Source of the DNA: Liolophura sinensis
Taxonomy: Eukaryota; Mollusca; Polyplacophora; Chitonida; Chitonidae
Direction: 5' to 3'
Length of the DNA: 64,000 bases
NCBI RefSeq assembly: GCF_032854445.1
Contig: NC_088304.1
Coordinates: forward strand, 24,255,704-24,319,703
Shown here: positions 33,196-45,308 of the stretch, one piece after another
Layout: the number at the start of each line of letters is the position of its first letter
How positions within the stretch are numbered: the stretch's first letter is position 1
Made by a program: the position numbers and the translations under genes
The notes under the pieces: generated by a model
Seen by the model: only the letters and a program-made list of their open reading frames with translations
The model's database searches: none
Told to the model about the DNA's origin: nothing

Positions 33196-34845
33196 TTCCA
33201 AACGCAGCAGATTTGAGGGTAGCCACTGGTTGAGAGCAGCGACGTACAGTGCTGGTAAATATACATATACAACAGTCCACTTGCGTTACCCTGCAAAACT
33301 GTAAGCTCTGTCAATTCATTTGCAAGTCACAAAATAATTTCAGCATCGAGATGAAAATAGTGTGTCCATAAGTGTACAACATCACAAAAGCGATGAAAAA
33401 TACGTGTCTGTAGAATACTTATTTTTAACACAAGATCGCCCATATGTTTTTTTATTAAGAAATTGTCTTTTCGCATTCATCTATTTATCGGAGTGAACAA
33501 GGTGATAAGTCAGTCCACCACGGATAAATATTTTGTACTTGGTGTGAAGCTTTATATTGGGGTAAACTAGGTTCCTGTTTAAAATGAGTATATTTCGATT
33601 TACGGGAGTAAGGCTGAGATTTCGCCCCCGCTGAAACGGCGTGTGACAGACTGAACGCGACCGTCTATCTATTTTGAAAACAATTCATCGTATTACTCTA
33701 TCTGGTCGTACAAGATACCACTGATTGGCGCGGGGGGGGGGGGGGGGGCAGGTTTGAGTAACATGCAGAATTCAGTATCATGCCATACTTCAAAGAAAAG
33801 GAGAAACAGGCTGAAACAGAAAGCTGAAGCAAACTTCAAAGATATAAGAATGCACAACTGGGCTGCAGTCTCCGCCCCCGCACCAACCTTACGCAAACTA
33901 AAAAAAGAATGTGACATATGGGCGAATAAAGTTGATCTGTATGCAATTTTTGTGTCAAACATAAGTAAATTCGGATGAAAATCCACTTGGGATTCAGGTC
34001 GGTAACACCAAGCTAGTTGTCCCCGCAGAAGAAAAAAAATACTCTTCACGGATTACAGTTTTGAAATAATTATGGAAAGCATACCTCACCTATATTACTC
34101 TCATTTAAGGTCAGAGCCTCGTGGCTGTGTCTCTAGGAGTTGCGCAGTAACAATAAAACACTTTAATTAATTTATTTCAGATTGGAGAATTTTTAATTTC
34201 AACATTCCAGCATTATTTTGAAGTCCCTTTAGGGTTTGACGTCGTCGTTTTACGGCACTTCAGGCTTAAGCAGTGCAATTTAACATGGGCATTTATATAC
34301 AATACTGACAATTACCCGTTAAAGACCATTATTTGGCTGAGTTACACCTACCTTAAAGATGCACTGAGCTAAATATTTTAGGAAGTAAAAGTTATCGATT
34401 AGGGACAATATCAATTATTGTATGTACATAGGCCTCAAGTGCTGTATGCGAAGAAGTCAGTGCATAAAGGTGACATTACGATAAATTGAATCTATAAACT
34501 CCTGTGTAAGACTACACAAGGTATAATCAGTCAGCATGATCAGATATCGCTCACAAACATGGATATATTTAAAATACACAAACACCTAGATAATATGCAG
34601 CTGTCTGTGTGTGGTCATTCTGTCGTCCCATATCTCCGGATGTAATATCTGACAAAAACTTACCGTTCAGCTTTTGTATCACTACAATCATTTATGAATC
34701 AAACCATTTAGAAGGTATGTCAGAAACACTACATTCCCACTTTTGAACTTCGCAAGAGTAAGCAGGCACGAGAAAGCGTACGATCGTCCTTTCGCACAGC
34801 TAAAACAGAAGTAAATGGATTCTTTGCAAACTAGTACTATGGAAT
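33196..34845. other. No gene recognised; contains a G17 run
   Basis: A run of 17 G lies at 33732-33748. On the minus strand this gives a proline run within a 118-codon ORF, and on the plus strand a 74-codon Lys/Arg-rich ORF starts just after it (33754-33978, KKRRNRLKQKAEANFK). I recognise neither. They may be pieces of an unknown mobile-element gene. Confidence 0.4.
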
Positions 34846-34849
34846 GCAA

Positions 34850-35295
34850 AAGGAAAGCAACCACAACTGTTTGGTGGTTGGTAAAATGATCACACGCAAT
34901 AGCTTAAATCCCGCAACTTGTCACTTCACCTGAATTATTATTTTGTTCAAAGTGTAAAGACTTTGTGTAATACAATGTAATGTTGTATTCTGCTGGTGGA
35001 CTAAGGGTCCCCGAGGCCTGGTCCCATCGCATTGTTTCAATGTGATTGTATGTTTAACGTGATTGTATGTTAAACGACAACACAGCATTCTGAGTAATTC
35101 TAGACCAGTGACGTCTAATAAATTGCAATTTAAATTGCTACTATTTATGCATTTACATGGACAGTTAGAGCAAAACCCTGACTGAGGCAAATTAACAAGA
35201 GGCCGTATTTCACCGGTTACGTGTTACCAATTGCCAACTGTCACACTGTCGTCGCTGCGCTGGTCTTACTCTCTACGCTGCGCGTCTTTAATCAT
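34850..35295. repeat. Repeat family C, opposed halves
   Basis: The left portion reads forward (GTAAAATGATCACACGCAATAGC..ACTTGTCACTTCACCTGA). The right portion (35030-35295) is reverse: TAATAAATTGCAATTTAAATTGCTACTATTTATGCATTTACATG..GCGCTGGTCTTACTCTCTACGCTGC. The arrangement is like that in gene 3's intron. Confidence 0.7.
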
Positions 35296-35639
35296 ATTAA
35301 GTATACAGGTCACTCGGGCTAACGCAGAAAGCTTTGTAATTTGTTTGTCTGCAATAAACTCTACTATTTAACTGATAATAAAGAGTATATACAACGAATC
35401 ACACAATCTCAATTTCGGGAGAATTAAATAAATAATTAGAGAATTTAATAACTAACTGTACATTGCGAAACGCCAAGCCCAAGGCCGTGAAGATGTTTGG
35501 GATTCCCCAACGGATTTCTACTCCAGCGTTTTCATAACTCTTCGTACGATCATCCTATCAACTCCTAATAAAAGAAACACATATGTGGTATGTTGACGAA
35601 GTCGAACATCGGGTTGGGACCATATCACCGTTAAAAAAC

Positions 35640-35715
35640 TGAGAGTATAATTAAAGACGTACAGCAAAGAGAGTAAAACCAAAGCAGCGACGACATTGTG
35701 ATAGTGTCACCGTGA
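35640..35715 (+). repeat. Repeat family C end fragment
   Basis: AATTAAAGACGTACAGCAAAGAGAGTAAAACCAAAGCAGCGACGACATTGTGATAG. Confidence 0.75.
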
Positions 35716-35739
35716 AGGTCCTTCTAATGATGATGGTAC

Positions 35740-36140
35740 TGGTTTTGCTGTATACGCTACATGTATACATTATACCTCGTTTTGCTGTATACGTTATGCC
35801 TAGTTTTCCTGTATCTGTCGCCTCATGGTTTTGCTGTATACGTGTTGTCTGGTTTTGCTGTATACCGCTTGGTTTTGTCATATAGGTGTTGCCTGATTTT
35901 GCTGTATACATCTCGATTTTGCTGTATACATTTGTAGTTTTGCTGTATACATGTTGCCTGTTTTTGGTATATACATCTGGATTTTGCTGTGTACGTTTTG
36001 TCTGATTTTTCTGTATCTGTTACCTCTTGGTTTTGCTGTATAAGTCTGGCCTGTTATTTTTTTTTGTTTTTTTTTTTGCTGTTTACCCCTTGGTTTTGCT
36101 GTATACATGTTGCTTCTTCGTTTTGCTGGGTAAGCATGGG
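35740..36140. repeat. TTTTGCTGTATAC minisatellite, irregular spacing
   Basis: Around fifteen near-copies of TTTTGCTGTATAC separated by 6-20 variable bases (CGTTATGCCTAG, ATCTCGA, ATGTTGCCTG). The core is constant and the linkers vary in length, unlike the uniform arrays elsewhere. It gives minus-strand ORFs rich in MYTAKP-type repeats, which I do not regard as genes. Confidence 0.9.
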
Positions 36141-36339
36141 AAAACAAATCAAAGAAAATAAAACAGTAGAATGATGTGATGTAAAAGCAATGAACTCTTT
36201 CAATTATTCTGGACAAACACACTGAATATTCCAAGTGTGTAGATTTACTGAGTCGTACTTTGGTTGCTGGATTACACGCTTATTAAACCAAATACATGAG
36301 CCAAATATCCATCAACTCCATGCGGAAGTTATTTGTTGG

Positions 36340-36445
36340 AGGTCGGTTTTATGTGTGGAGGAAACTGGAATATCCGGTGTAAACCACCAACCCTTGCTAA
36401 GTTGCTGACGGACTTGTGACGGAAATGGCGATGACGTCATAGATT
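36340..36445. repeat. Repeat family E copy
   Basis: GGTTTTATGTGTGGAGGAAACTGGAATATCCGGTGTAAACCACCAACCCTTGCTAAGTTGCTGACGG; related pieces at 3165, 52.2 and 54.7-54.9 kb. Confidence 0.65.
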
Positions 36446-36847
36446 CCGGGCGATGGTTTGATTGAGACTATACGCCAGGGGGAGCTTGTACAAAGGGATT
36501 GAAGACCTAAACTGATTGTAACTCAGTAAGACCCCGGATGTACCAATAGCTTACAATCGACATCCTCTTCCAGAAGGCAATGTAAGCTACGACAGTTGTG
36601 ATTTACAATTACAAAATACAAACACTACCATGCTATACCTCAAAATATTTACAATCTTGTTATACTTAACATTAAGTGCAAAAATATGGACAGAGTGTCC
36701 AGAGCCTCCGGTGTCCTTTTTAGTTGAGGGCTCGTATACGAATGTCTCTTTCGGCGCGTAGACCCACCCTATTCAATTGACATAAATGACTGCTTGTTGA
36801 TTTTGTAACTCCTTATTCATCTGAGATGATTTTGTCAGCGGTAGACA

Positions 36848-37105
36848 GTATAATTAAAGACGTACAGAGTAAAGAGGAAAACTACAGCAGCGACAACAGT
36901 GTGATAGCTGGCAAATGGTCACAGGGTTTTTTTTCTAACTGCTTATGTGAATCCTTAAATAGCAAAATACAAGCCCCTACCACCATGGCTTAAACGCAAT
37001 TAGGTCAACAGAAAACAGTGATGTAAAATTCAATTTATTATACGTTACCGGTTTATAAGTAGTCAAAACGCTGTGTTGTCTTTACATTTAACATACATTC
37101 ACATT
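36848..37105 (+). repeat. Repeat family C copy
   Basis: AATTAAAGACGTACAGAGTAAAGAGGAAAACTACAGCAGCGACAACAGTGTGATAGCTGGCAAATGGTCACA, ending ATTTATTATACGTTACCGG. The LINE relic follows directly. Confidence 0.82.
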
Positions 37106-37129
37106 AAACTCAAAGTTACGATACAGGAC

Positions 37130-37645
37130 TTTGCAACAATTGGAGTAACAAATATACAGTTCCGACTGTCGAATTTTACATTTAAATTTGGTATTTCTAA
37201 TTTGAAAAACGCCATAAATTTTTATCACTAATTGCAGTCCAGTTTAAAAAGTTTATTGATTGTTAAATGCACACATGCTTTGTCTTCACGTAGGAAAAGA
37301 TTGAACAAGTTGCTCCATAATAAAGGTCTGCGTCATCCTTTTTCTTCGATGTAACGCATGGTGGTAGACATGGTGAAACACTGTCACCTATTTTTTTTTT
37401 CCATCGTTAAATCATTTCATGTTGTCTTAAGTGGGCGTTGTATGTAATATTGCTCTTGCTTTTGACAAACACCCTGATTTGTACCTGATGTGTCCCTTAG
37501 CCAAAGGATTTCAAGCACTGTTAGATACATGATCTAATTATGTCATGTAGGTCACACGTTTTTAACGTGAAAGAAAAAACCCATACTACGCATGCTAATT
37601 GTGTACAAGTCTTTAAAAACTTCAGGTATCTAGGAGCTGGCTACC
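37130..37645 (+). pseudogene. LINE relic, second copy
   Basis: GCAACAATTGGAGTAACAAATATACAGTTCCGACTG matches 28035-28075. TTCTTCGATGTAACGCATGGTGGTAGACATGGTGAAAC corresponds to 28298-28335. Near 37500, APSAKGFQALLDT is readable, the stretch that follows the YADD box in this RT type. Stops are frequent. Confidence 0.65.
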
Positions 37646-37705
37646 GTCGCATAAATGAAATATTCTTGAGTAGGGCGTAAAACACCAATCAGATAAATAA
37701 AGAAA
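37630..37705 (+). mobile_element. SINE-A 3' end fragment
   Basis: GCTGGCTACCGTCGCATAAATGAAATATTCTTGAGTAGGGCGTAAAACACCAATCAGATAAATAAA. Confidence 0.85.
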
Positions 37706-38034
37706 TCAGGCTTCCACTAAGGAAATTATGTACGTGTTATCTACACTACAGATTATCATTACTTAGGCTATGTAATGATTGCTGATATTTTAGACATTGT
37801 TGACATTAAAATGCAGAAGAGGAAACGTTCTAAGAGAAAACCCGTTGTTAAGAAATTGCAATCAAAGAACATCTGAGATACACATTTCATTATCGACAAC
37901 TTATACTCCAGCATAGTACACTGTTTGAACACTGATTTCACTCAGGTGTCTAGAACATACCTGGCGTCTCTCCTACAACACTGAAAACTGTTGGCTGCTT
38001 CTCCTTGCACAATTCTTTCCTATTTTCGTACTCT

Positions 38035-38172
38035 GTATACTTTCTTAGTTCTATATTAGTTGGTGTTAAACGTCATTTTGGGAAATGACCTTGCGATCAT
38101 TGGCCCGAAACTTTCGTACTGATTGACGACTGACATACAAATGTCTGCTTGGATGCATAGATTCAATGTTCT
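38035..38172 (+). repeat. Repeat family B copy
   Basis: TATACTTTCTTAGTTCTATATTAGTTGGTGTTAAACGTCATTTTGGGAAATGACCTTGCGATCATTGG.., ending CGACTGACATACAAATGTCTGCTTGGATGCATAGATTC. Confidence 0.85.
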
Positions 38173-39305
38173 GAGTACACTTTACGTGCAGAATTCCGTC
38201 ATTCTGTTGGTTGATGAACTTTTGTGTCATCGCAGAGTTTGGACGAAGTGTGGTGTATTATTTCATAACAAGAGTTAGACCCAGCAATAATTCTTTACTC
38301 TGTGTTATATTTGATATATCCATACGGCCTTCACACCAATGAAATAAATAAACAGTTAAGTATATGAATGAAAATTTTTCACGGACAGCTAAGAAGCATT
38401 CAATCCTTTTTAAGATTGCAGAAATTAAAGTGAATCACTAAATATAACACATCACAACGCTTTAAAAGAGAGAGAGAGAGTGCTTTGAAGTAAACTTGCA
38501 AGATCCATTACGGGTAAAATGGTGACAGAACAGTATTGAAACACGTGTTTAGGGCTCATTATTTACATGTGGTGAATAAGATTATCTATACTCTCAGCAA
38601 TGTTAAAACGGTGGAATTAAGTCTTGTATGACCGCTAAATAAATCCCAAGTATCTGTGCACGACTACGTCTCTTTCTACGTGTCATGCCTTTCTTCGGTG
38701 TGTGTGCTAATTTAATTTCTCTGTTTGTTGATCTGTTGATAGTTATATTAAATATCTAAATTATGGTCGGTTTTGTCCCGTTTGTTCTTTAACAGTTTTC
38801 CTGACTTTTTTTCAAAACTCTTTATAACCTGATCAAATAACAGATTGAGATTGCGGTTTGACCGTTTCGTCTAGCTTTGATAAAATTATTGCCTTCTTTG
38901 TTTTCTGTTGATCCTTAGGACTTTTCCTCATTACCATGCTGTCCACAGCAAAAATATAAACAACACCCAACATTTTGATAAAATTAACTGCGTTGTCAAT
39001 TCCTTTCAATGCCGTTTTTCAAGGGGGAATAAAGTGTACTCCCAGCAATACATTTCCATAACCGAAGAAAACGGACAACCGACGGTAGCGCTGGGGTAGG
39101 TTAGGAAACAAGGCTGGGGTCAGTTTGATATTGTGGTAAACGTGGCATGGTGCCTTTTGACGAACTGATACTGTACAGGTGGCCTGTAGTGCACGTGAGG
39201 GTAAGGAGTGCCAGGGAAGACCTTACAAATTACTGAATAATACAAATGGGGTCACACCTGTCTGGCCGGTCAAAATGGTGAATCCTCGGTTCTATATAGA
39301 CAAAA
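38173..39305. other. No gene recognised
   Basis: A (GA)n run lies at 38468-38481. No coding signal or clear repeat. Confidence 0.4.
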
Positions 39306-39309
39306 TCAC

Positions 39310-39380
39310 AGCTGTATAAGTGAAACATTCATAAGTATGGCGTAAAACAACAATCAAAAAAATAAACAAATAAATGTATC
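39310..39380 (+). mobile_element. SINE-A 3' end fragment
   Basis: CTGTATAAGTGAAACATTCATAAGTATGGCGTAAAACAACAATCAAAAAAATAAACAAATAAA. Confidence 0.85.
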
Positions 39381-39849
39381 GCACTGGTTGTGATCTCGGT
39401 GTCACTGGGAAGCCGACGTTGTCGAGTTCGGCCCTTACACATTGAAATACGCTGAATGTTTGTAAATCAATTTTTGACAATTTGTATACCAATTCAGAAG
39501 AAGCGAACTTAACACACTGTGCCTTCGGCTCCCGGTATTCCCGGGTCATGCCGGCATTACTTTTTTACTTACAGGCGAAAAGTTTTTTTTCTAAATTTTT
39601 ATTATTCTGATGCAAACTCCTTAAAAACGACAGTGCATGTAGGTCGTAACATCGTCTGTTTACAGTTATAAAGACGCATTTGGCATCAAACCCTGACCTG
39701 GGCGTTGATTATCATGTTTAACAATTATCATGTTCTCTATTTTACCGGATTAATGAGGTTTCAAGACACCCCATTAAGTTAATTTCATCTATATGTACAC
39801 AGCTTCTTTTTATTTGTATCTTTTTGATTGAAACTCAAATTTGATTGAT

Positions 39850-40065
39850 TTGATTTAATTAAATATTATATAAAAATCAGTAAAAACAACTATTCAACGA
39901 TTTTATTAATTATAATTACTTGTCAGATTAAAAGTGGTAATTGATACCCGACACCCCGAGCAAACAAGGAATAATGTATCTTCACCTGTCGTGTACGCTT
40001 ATATATGTAATATATAGCCATACATGCGTGAAAGGCTTTAACAAAGAGCATCTCCTTTGAAGAAA
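39850..40065. repeat. Two-copy repeat F (partner 50040-50205)
   Basis: ACTATTCAACGATTTTATTAAT..TGTATCTTCACCT..ATATAGCCATACATGCGTGAAAGGCTTTAA aligns with CTACACAACGATTTTATTAATC..TTATCTCCACTTA..CATAGCCATCCATGCATAAAAGATTTTAA. Confidence 0.6.
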
Positions 40066-40144
40066 TGCCGTGCCAGCAAAACTTTACAATACCAAATGGC
40101 CGCTTGTACGTAACAGTGGTTTTAACGACACTTAACATGGTGAT

Positions 40145-40420
40145 GACACCCAGAGCTCTGACGACAGTGTGATCGTTGACAAATGCTAAGACATAACCGA
40201 TGAAATCGAACCTCTTGTAAATTGACCTCAGTTAGGTGTTTTATTCTAGCTATACATGTAAATGATGTGTACTGGCAACTTATTGCCCATGACCGAAGCA
40301 GAATCACGTACACAAAAGATGTAATGTAATAACAAGTTTGTACACGTCACTGGTCTAAATGTTACTCAAAGTGTTGTATTCTCGTCACATTAAAACAAAA
40401 CAAAGTGACCAGGCCTCCGG
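40145..40420 (+). repeat. Repeat family C copy
   Basis: CTCTGACGACAGTGTGATCGTTGACAAATGCTAAGACATAACCGATGAAATCGAACC to GTCACTGGTCTAAATGTTACTCAAAG. Confidence 0.75.
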
Positions 40421-40689
40421 ATGCCTAGTACCCCAGCAGAATCCCGGCCTATGCAGGAATGCAATATTAAAGACTACAACATAGAGAACATTACAGGGAT
40501 TTTGTCAGCTTCACTGCATGTATTACGCCACAAACATGCCGAATGTTATTGCATTCAGATTGTCCAGTGGTTTGTTCCATTTAATATTGTGACACGAAGC
40601 GGTTTGTTAGATTTTCATTATATATATATATGTAATCTTGTGAATATATCTAAAGACGTAAACCTTCGAGATTAAAAACCACATCAGGC

Positions 40690-40965
40690 ACGACAGTGCG
40701 ATAGCTGGAAAATAGTTACACGTAACCGGTTAAATACAGCACCTTGTCAATTTACCTCGGTGCGGGTTTTATTCTGACTGTTCATATAAATGCATAAATA
40801 GTAGCACATTTCATGCCCCCTAGCACAATGGCTTAAGCAGGATTAGATCAAAAAATACAACGGTATAAATTGCAATTTACTAGGCGTCACTGGTCTAGAA
40901 TGACTCAAAATGCTGTGTTCTCATCACATTTAACATACAATCACATTAACATAAGGTTGAATGTT
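40690..40965 (+). repeat. Repeat family C copy
   Basis: GCACGACAGTGCGATAGCTGGAAAATAGTTACACGTAACCGG to TAGGCGTCACTGGTCTAGAATGACTCAAAATGCTGTGTTCTCATCACATTTAACATAC. Direct orientation, about 540 bp after the previous copy. Confidence 0.82.
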
Positions 40966-43730
40966 ACACATGTTTTCAACATGAGTCCACCACTTGTGAA
41001 CCTCTTCAGTATATAGCTCCACTGTGAACCAAAAACTACTCTCTTTATGAAAAATGCTTGTAGATACTGTTGCTAAATATGGAAGTTGTAACTGAATCCA
41101 GTTTGGCTTACAGAAATTTCTAAAGGTGAATTTTTACCTGGCAATAGATCATTGTTTTTACCTCGCAATAGACCAGTGTTTTGGTGAACTTCATTTACCG
41201 CCAGTTATGTCAGACTAACAAAAATAATTTAATGTTGCACAATTTAAGCATGGGTTTTACTTACCTGCAGTATTAAATTTCCTTCTGTATACAGATGAAA
41301 TCCATAATTTTGACAAGAGTTTCAAAGTTCAGCGTTTTCAGTGTGGACAAATTGTTGGCAATGGTACTTTTTGTTACTCTAACTTTGGAGAACTCTCATT
41401 GTGATTCTATGTGGCTCCATGCGATAAATCTTCTACGTAATCCTGTCAGCGTAAAAATTAAGGACTCTTTGTAGGATACACTTTGATCTTGTGAAGTGTG
41501 TTTCTTGGTGAAATTAAACTTTACAGAAACTGGTTAGGTTTTAATTTTTACACCATGTTGTTCCCATGAATATAGAACGACCTAAATATATGTTCTAGGA
41601 AATGAAAAACCTAGAATTTATGGTTGGTTTCACCCACATTATCAGAAAACATTTGCCAAATTTGTAGAAATGGTGAAGATGGACTCAAATGGTCTCAGTA
41701 GTCAGAACTGTTAAGATCTAGACCACAGTATGAAAAAAGATCCTGATTCAGATATAGCACATATACTGAACCCAAAAAATAAACTTCACATTTGGAGCAA
41801 TGAATTATATTGAAAACATGTAGAACAAGGTAGTTAATATGGGCGAATACTATAAGGGTCAGGTGTAACCTGGAGCATCATCGCAGTTGTGGTGAACTAT
41901 GCGGGATGTATGCAACATGTACTTGCACGTGCTCCACTTGTATGAGGTTACGTGACCACAGTTTCAAGTGGCTGAGGACTAAGACGTGTGAAGATTTTGC
42001 TAGTGAATAAGAAAAAGAAAACACGTTAACAATCCTTAAGAGATTAACAATTCTCATGCCACACAGTCCGGCAGGGCTGTTACACGTTCCATGAGATGCA
42101 TTAGACTGACATTTCACTATCTGAGGCCACATGTGCAAGAGACGGGTACGACATCAGATCGCCACGGGCCAGGATGGCTGATGCTGTGTTCACGGTGTTA
42201 GGCGGTCAATGGGAATACGTTGCTTTGCAACTTGATGTCGGAGAGGCCACGTCGTACGGAGCGAGTTCGAATATAGATGGCTAGTGCCTATGCAAGCAAA
42301 AAGTTACCCCATCATGCTCCTGTTGACCATGGAGGGTGCATCGAGCCCACTTTTATGCCTAACCCTGTTTTGGTGTACGCTCATTATGTCCATAACCCAG
42401 ATTTATCGACTAGCGACACGCTTTGTTCTATATAGGTATGTTTGGAACAAACAGTAACACAAGTGAAGTTTTTCTTTGTTCAGAATATAGGATTTAAAAT
42501 AAAATTTTATAATTTTGAAACGATACTAGAAAGATACATACCGGACTGCGGTATAGTGTGCATGGGTAGGCGGTACTAGGTACTGCACTTTAGGATGTTT
42601 TAGTGCGCATGAATCGGCTGAACAAGATACAGCACAGCAGACTTTTAGTGCACATGTACTGAGAACTGCACAGCATGGAGCGAATACATACTACACACTG
42701 TACACAATGACATTTCTCAAAAATCAGCATTTCTCGTAAAACATATATAACCGAGTTATTATTACAATAATAAATTATTTCAGTAAACTGTTGTTTTATT
42801 TGTTGAATCTAAAGAAAGACATGTAGAGTGTTTCTGGTGTATTTTAGTGATTGATCTGATACAGAGCATATTCTTCTATAAACTGTTGAGTTATAAAACC
42901 GAGACGTAGAACAGTATTTAGAATAACAAACCTGTTAGTAGCGGCGTCTCCAAAGAATCAGTGAAGCTCATCAAAATCCGCGAATCAACAACTACAAAGG
43001 AAACCAGAGGTACAATGTACATATCACTTGTATGGAGAAGACATTTGTTTATCTTCTGAAGTTAACTGTGCTAGATTCCAAACATTTGAGACAATCTATT
43101 GACTGTTTGATGAAATTACTATTATTCTTTAAGTTAGCAGTTGCACGACAAAGTGGTCAATTGACCAGTGACATAACACAGAGAGAAAAATTCTCGACAA
43201 ATAATAAGTTATAAAAGAACCGCAACTGTATAAAACCAATACAAGAAAAATGCCTGCGCCCTCTTTTTCCTGCTCTATTTTTTCAGTGTTGCACTTGTGT
43301 TGACTTTGTTGCTCAAACAAAGCTGTTACGATTACAGATGTGGGTCAGTAAGTTTGAACTTTATATAATGCAATGACGAGGCAGTTTTCAACGCGTATAC
43401 AAAAACATCATTGCGAAATTTAATTTTTCTGTCCTGTCAGGTAATCTTGTTGACGAGAATATGTAATCGGCATAAAGAAGAAAAGACGAAGACGGATTGT
43501 CAAATTATTTGTACGTTCTGTTGTGTCATGTGAGAAGCTGAAGGCAAATTTGATATCTAATCGGCCAATGAATTAAATAACTTACCAATCAATCAATGAA
43601 TCAACCAATCAACCACCAGGCGTGGTTGTGAGGTTTTCCATCACTCCGTCTTGAAACAACATCGTTACAATCATTTTCGTCACCACCATCACAAGCCATC
43701 ATTCATCATATTGAAAAATTGACTGGATGT
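40966..43730. other. No gene recognised
   Basis: Nearly 2.8 kb of AT-rich sequence. All ORFs are under 90 codons and none shows a motif. No tandem repeat noted. Confidence 0.4.
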
Positions 43731-43734
43731 ATAT

Positions 43735-43868
43735 TTATCTTACTTTGTATCCTTTCTTAGTTCTTTGGTGGTTTGTGTTGAACGTCGTTCTGAAAAGTGA
43801 TCATGCGATTGTTGAAGAGGAACTTCTTAATATTGGTTGACGATTCGTATACTAATGCCTTTTTGGTT
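43735..43868 (+). repeat. Repeat family B copy
   Basis: TACTTTGTATCCTTTCTTAGTTCTTTGGTGGTTTGTGTTGAACGTCGTTCTG.., ending GGTTGACGATTCGTATACTAATGCC. Confidence 0.85.
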
Positions 43869-44034
43869 GCTTGGAACCATAAATATCGTCAAAAGTCATA
43901 TCGTCTTAAGACGTAAAATGTAATGTCGACGTGTTGCTTTCCGTTTGTCATTGCTTTTTGTTTTCGTCTAGAACATTCCTTACGCCCTTCCAACAACATT
44001 GAAAACAGTTGACTCCTTGCATTCATCCGGCGTC

Positions 44035-44165
44035 TTGATTTAGTACTTTATACACGTTCTTATTTTTCGGCGGTTTGTGGTTTTTGGTTGACGATTCTTA
44101 TACGAACATCTTTTTGCTTGCCGAGAATCATACACTCGTGACTCGAACACCTTAGGTTCTTGAGA
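44035..44165 (+). repeat. Repeat family B copy, internally deleted
   Basis: TTTAGTACTTTATACACGTTCTTATTTTTCGGCGGTTTGTGGTTTTTGGTTGACGATTCTTATACGAACATC. The middle (GGGAATT..AACGTCC) is missing. Confidence 0.75.
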
Positions 44166-44706
44166 CATAAAATGTAATGTCTAAGTCTAGCTTTTATTTT
44201 TTCCGGTTTTTTATTTTAGTGTGTACCAAATGAAAGTGATTAGACCAGTCGGGGAGTTTCCTAAGTTTCAAATTGCCATTGATGTACACACAAATTCACA
44301 GACCTGTTCTAATGATCCGGACACCGAGAATGGTTACAAAATTGTCAGACAGGGACACAACATTTTTAGTCAATCATTAAGGTTTTATACTCACCCAGAT
44401 AACTCCTTCGACAATGAATAGCCAATGTATATTAATAAGAGATTCCTAGAATAAAACTCAAGACAGACTTTCAAGTTGTTGGTTATAGTTGACCAGTATT
44501 TATTCCTTGATAGTGTAATGATCAAGTTTGTTTGGAAAATTCACCGTATTAAGGTAATTCAAGCCGCGCTGTGCTCGGAAAGTAATGCGGTGCCCGAAGT
44601 TTGGGCTGTTTCATCTATTTTCGACAAAAATGTGATATATATCTTCTTTATGTTTTTTTTCGTTTCTTGCATTTTTCAAGAAAGAATCACTTCTAGCTAA
44701 GTGATC

Positions 44707-45308
44707 ATTTTTATACGTCTGTCTGTCCGTCCGTCCGTCTGTCTCTCCACAATTGGGTTATATTACCAATTGCTTTCCACGGGGAGTTTCAATTTTCAGT
44801 GGATACACAGACGCCGATGTGTCTCCACACGCATTTATTCATTTCCGTGGGTGCCATGGTAACCAACATAGCAATTTTCCTTAGACACGCTATGTAAATA
44901 CATATACATATGACATCGTGTTCAGGCTATAACTCCAACTGCTTTCTGCGTAGTGTTTTAATTTTTCGTGGATACATATATACTTAGATGACGATGTGTT
45001 GCTACTCACATTTGTTCATTTGTGCGGTTGTCATGGTTACCACATTGCCATTTCCATATATACTAGAAAAATAGGTATGATTTCTTGTGCGGGCTAAAAC
45101 ACCAAGTGTTTTCTGCAGGGACTTTTCATTTTTGGTGGACACATTTATCCATTTGCACGGTTGTCATGGTAACCACATACTTATCATCCACACCCATGAA
45201 AATGTCGCGCAGCGGTTATGCCCACCAAAATGCTGTTGATATTATCTCATACATTTCAAACAAATGCATTTGTTAAGACGTATGTTGTGTTCACCTGAGC
45301 TTTTGATG
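44707..45308 (+). repeat. Repeat family G copy (inverted partner 53745-54478)
   Basis: Starts TTTTTATACGTCTGTCTGTCCGTCCGTCC, holds repeated TGGTGGACACATTTATCCATTTGCACGGTTGTCATGGTAACCACAT modules, and ends GACGTATGTTGTGTTCACCTGAGCTTTT. The ends match the reverse complement of the 53.7-54.5 kb block. Confidence 0.8.

Noticed and set aside
33693-34049. 118-codon ORF with a proline run
   Set aside because: The proline run is the complement of the G17 tract, and the rest shows no motif.
35651-36234. MYTAK-rich minus-strand ORFs
   Set aside because: Translation of the TTTTGCTGTATAC array.
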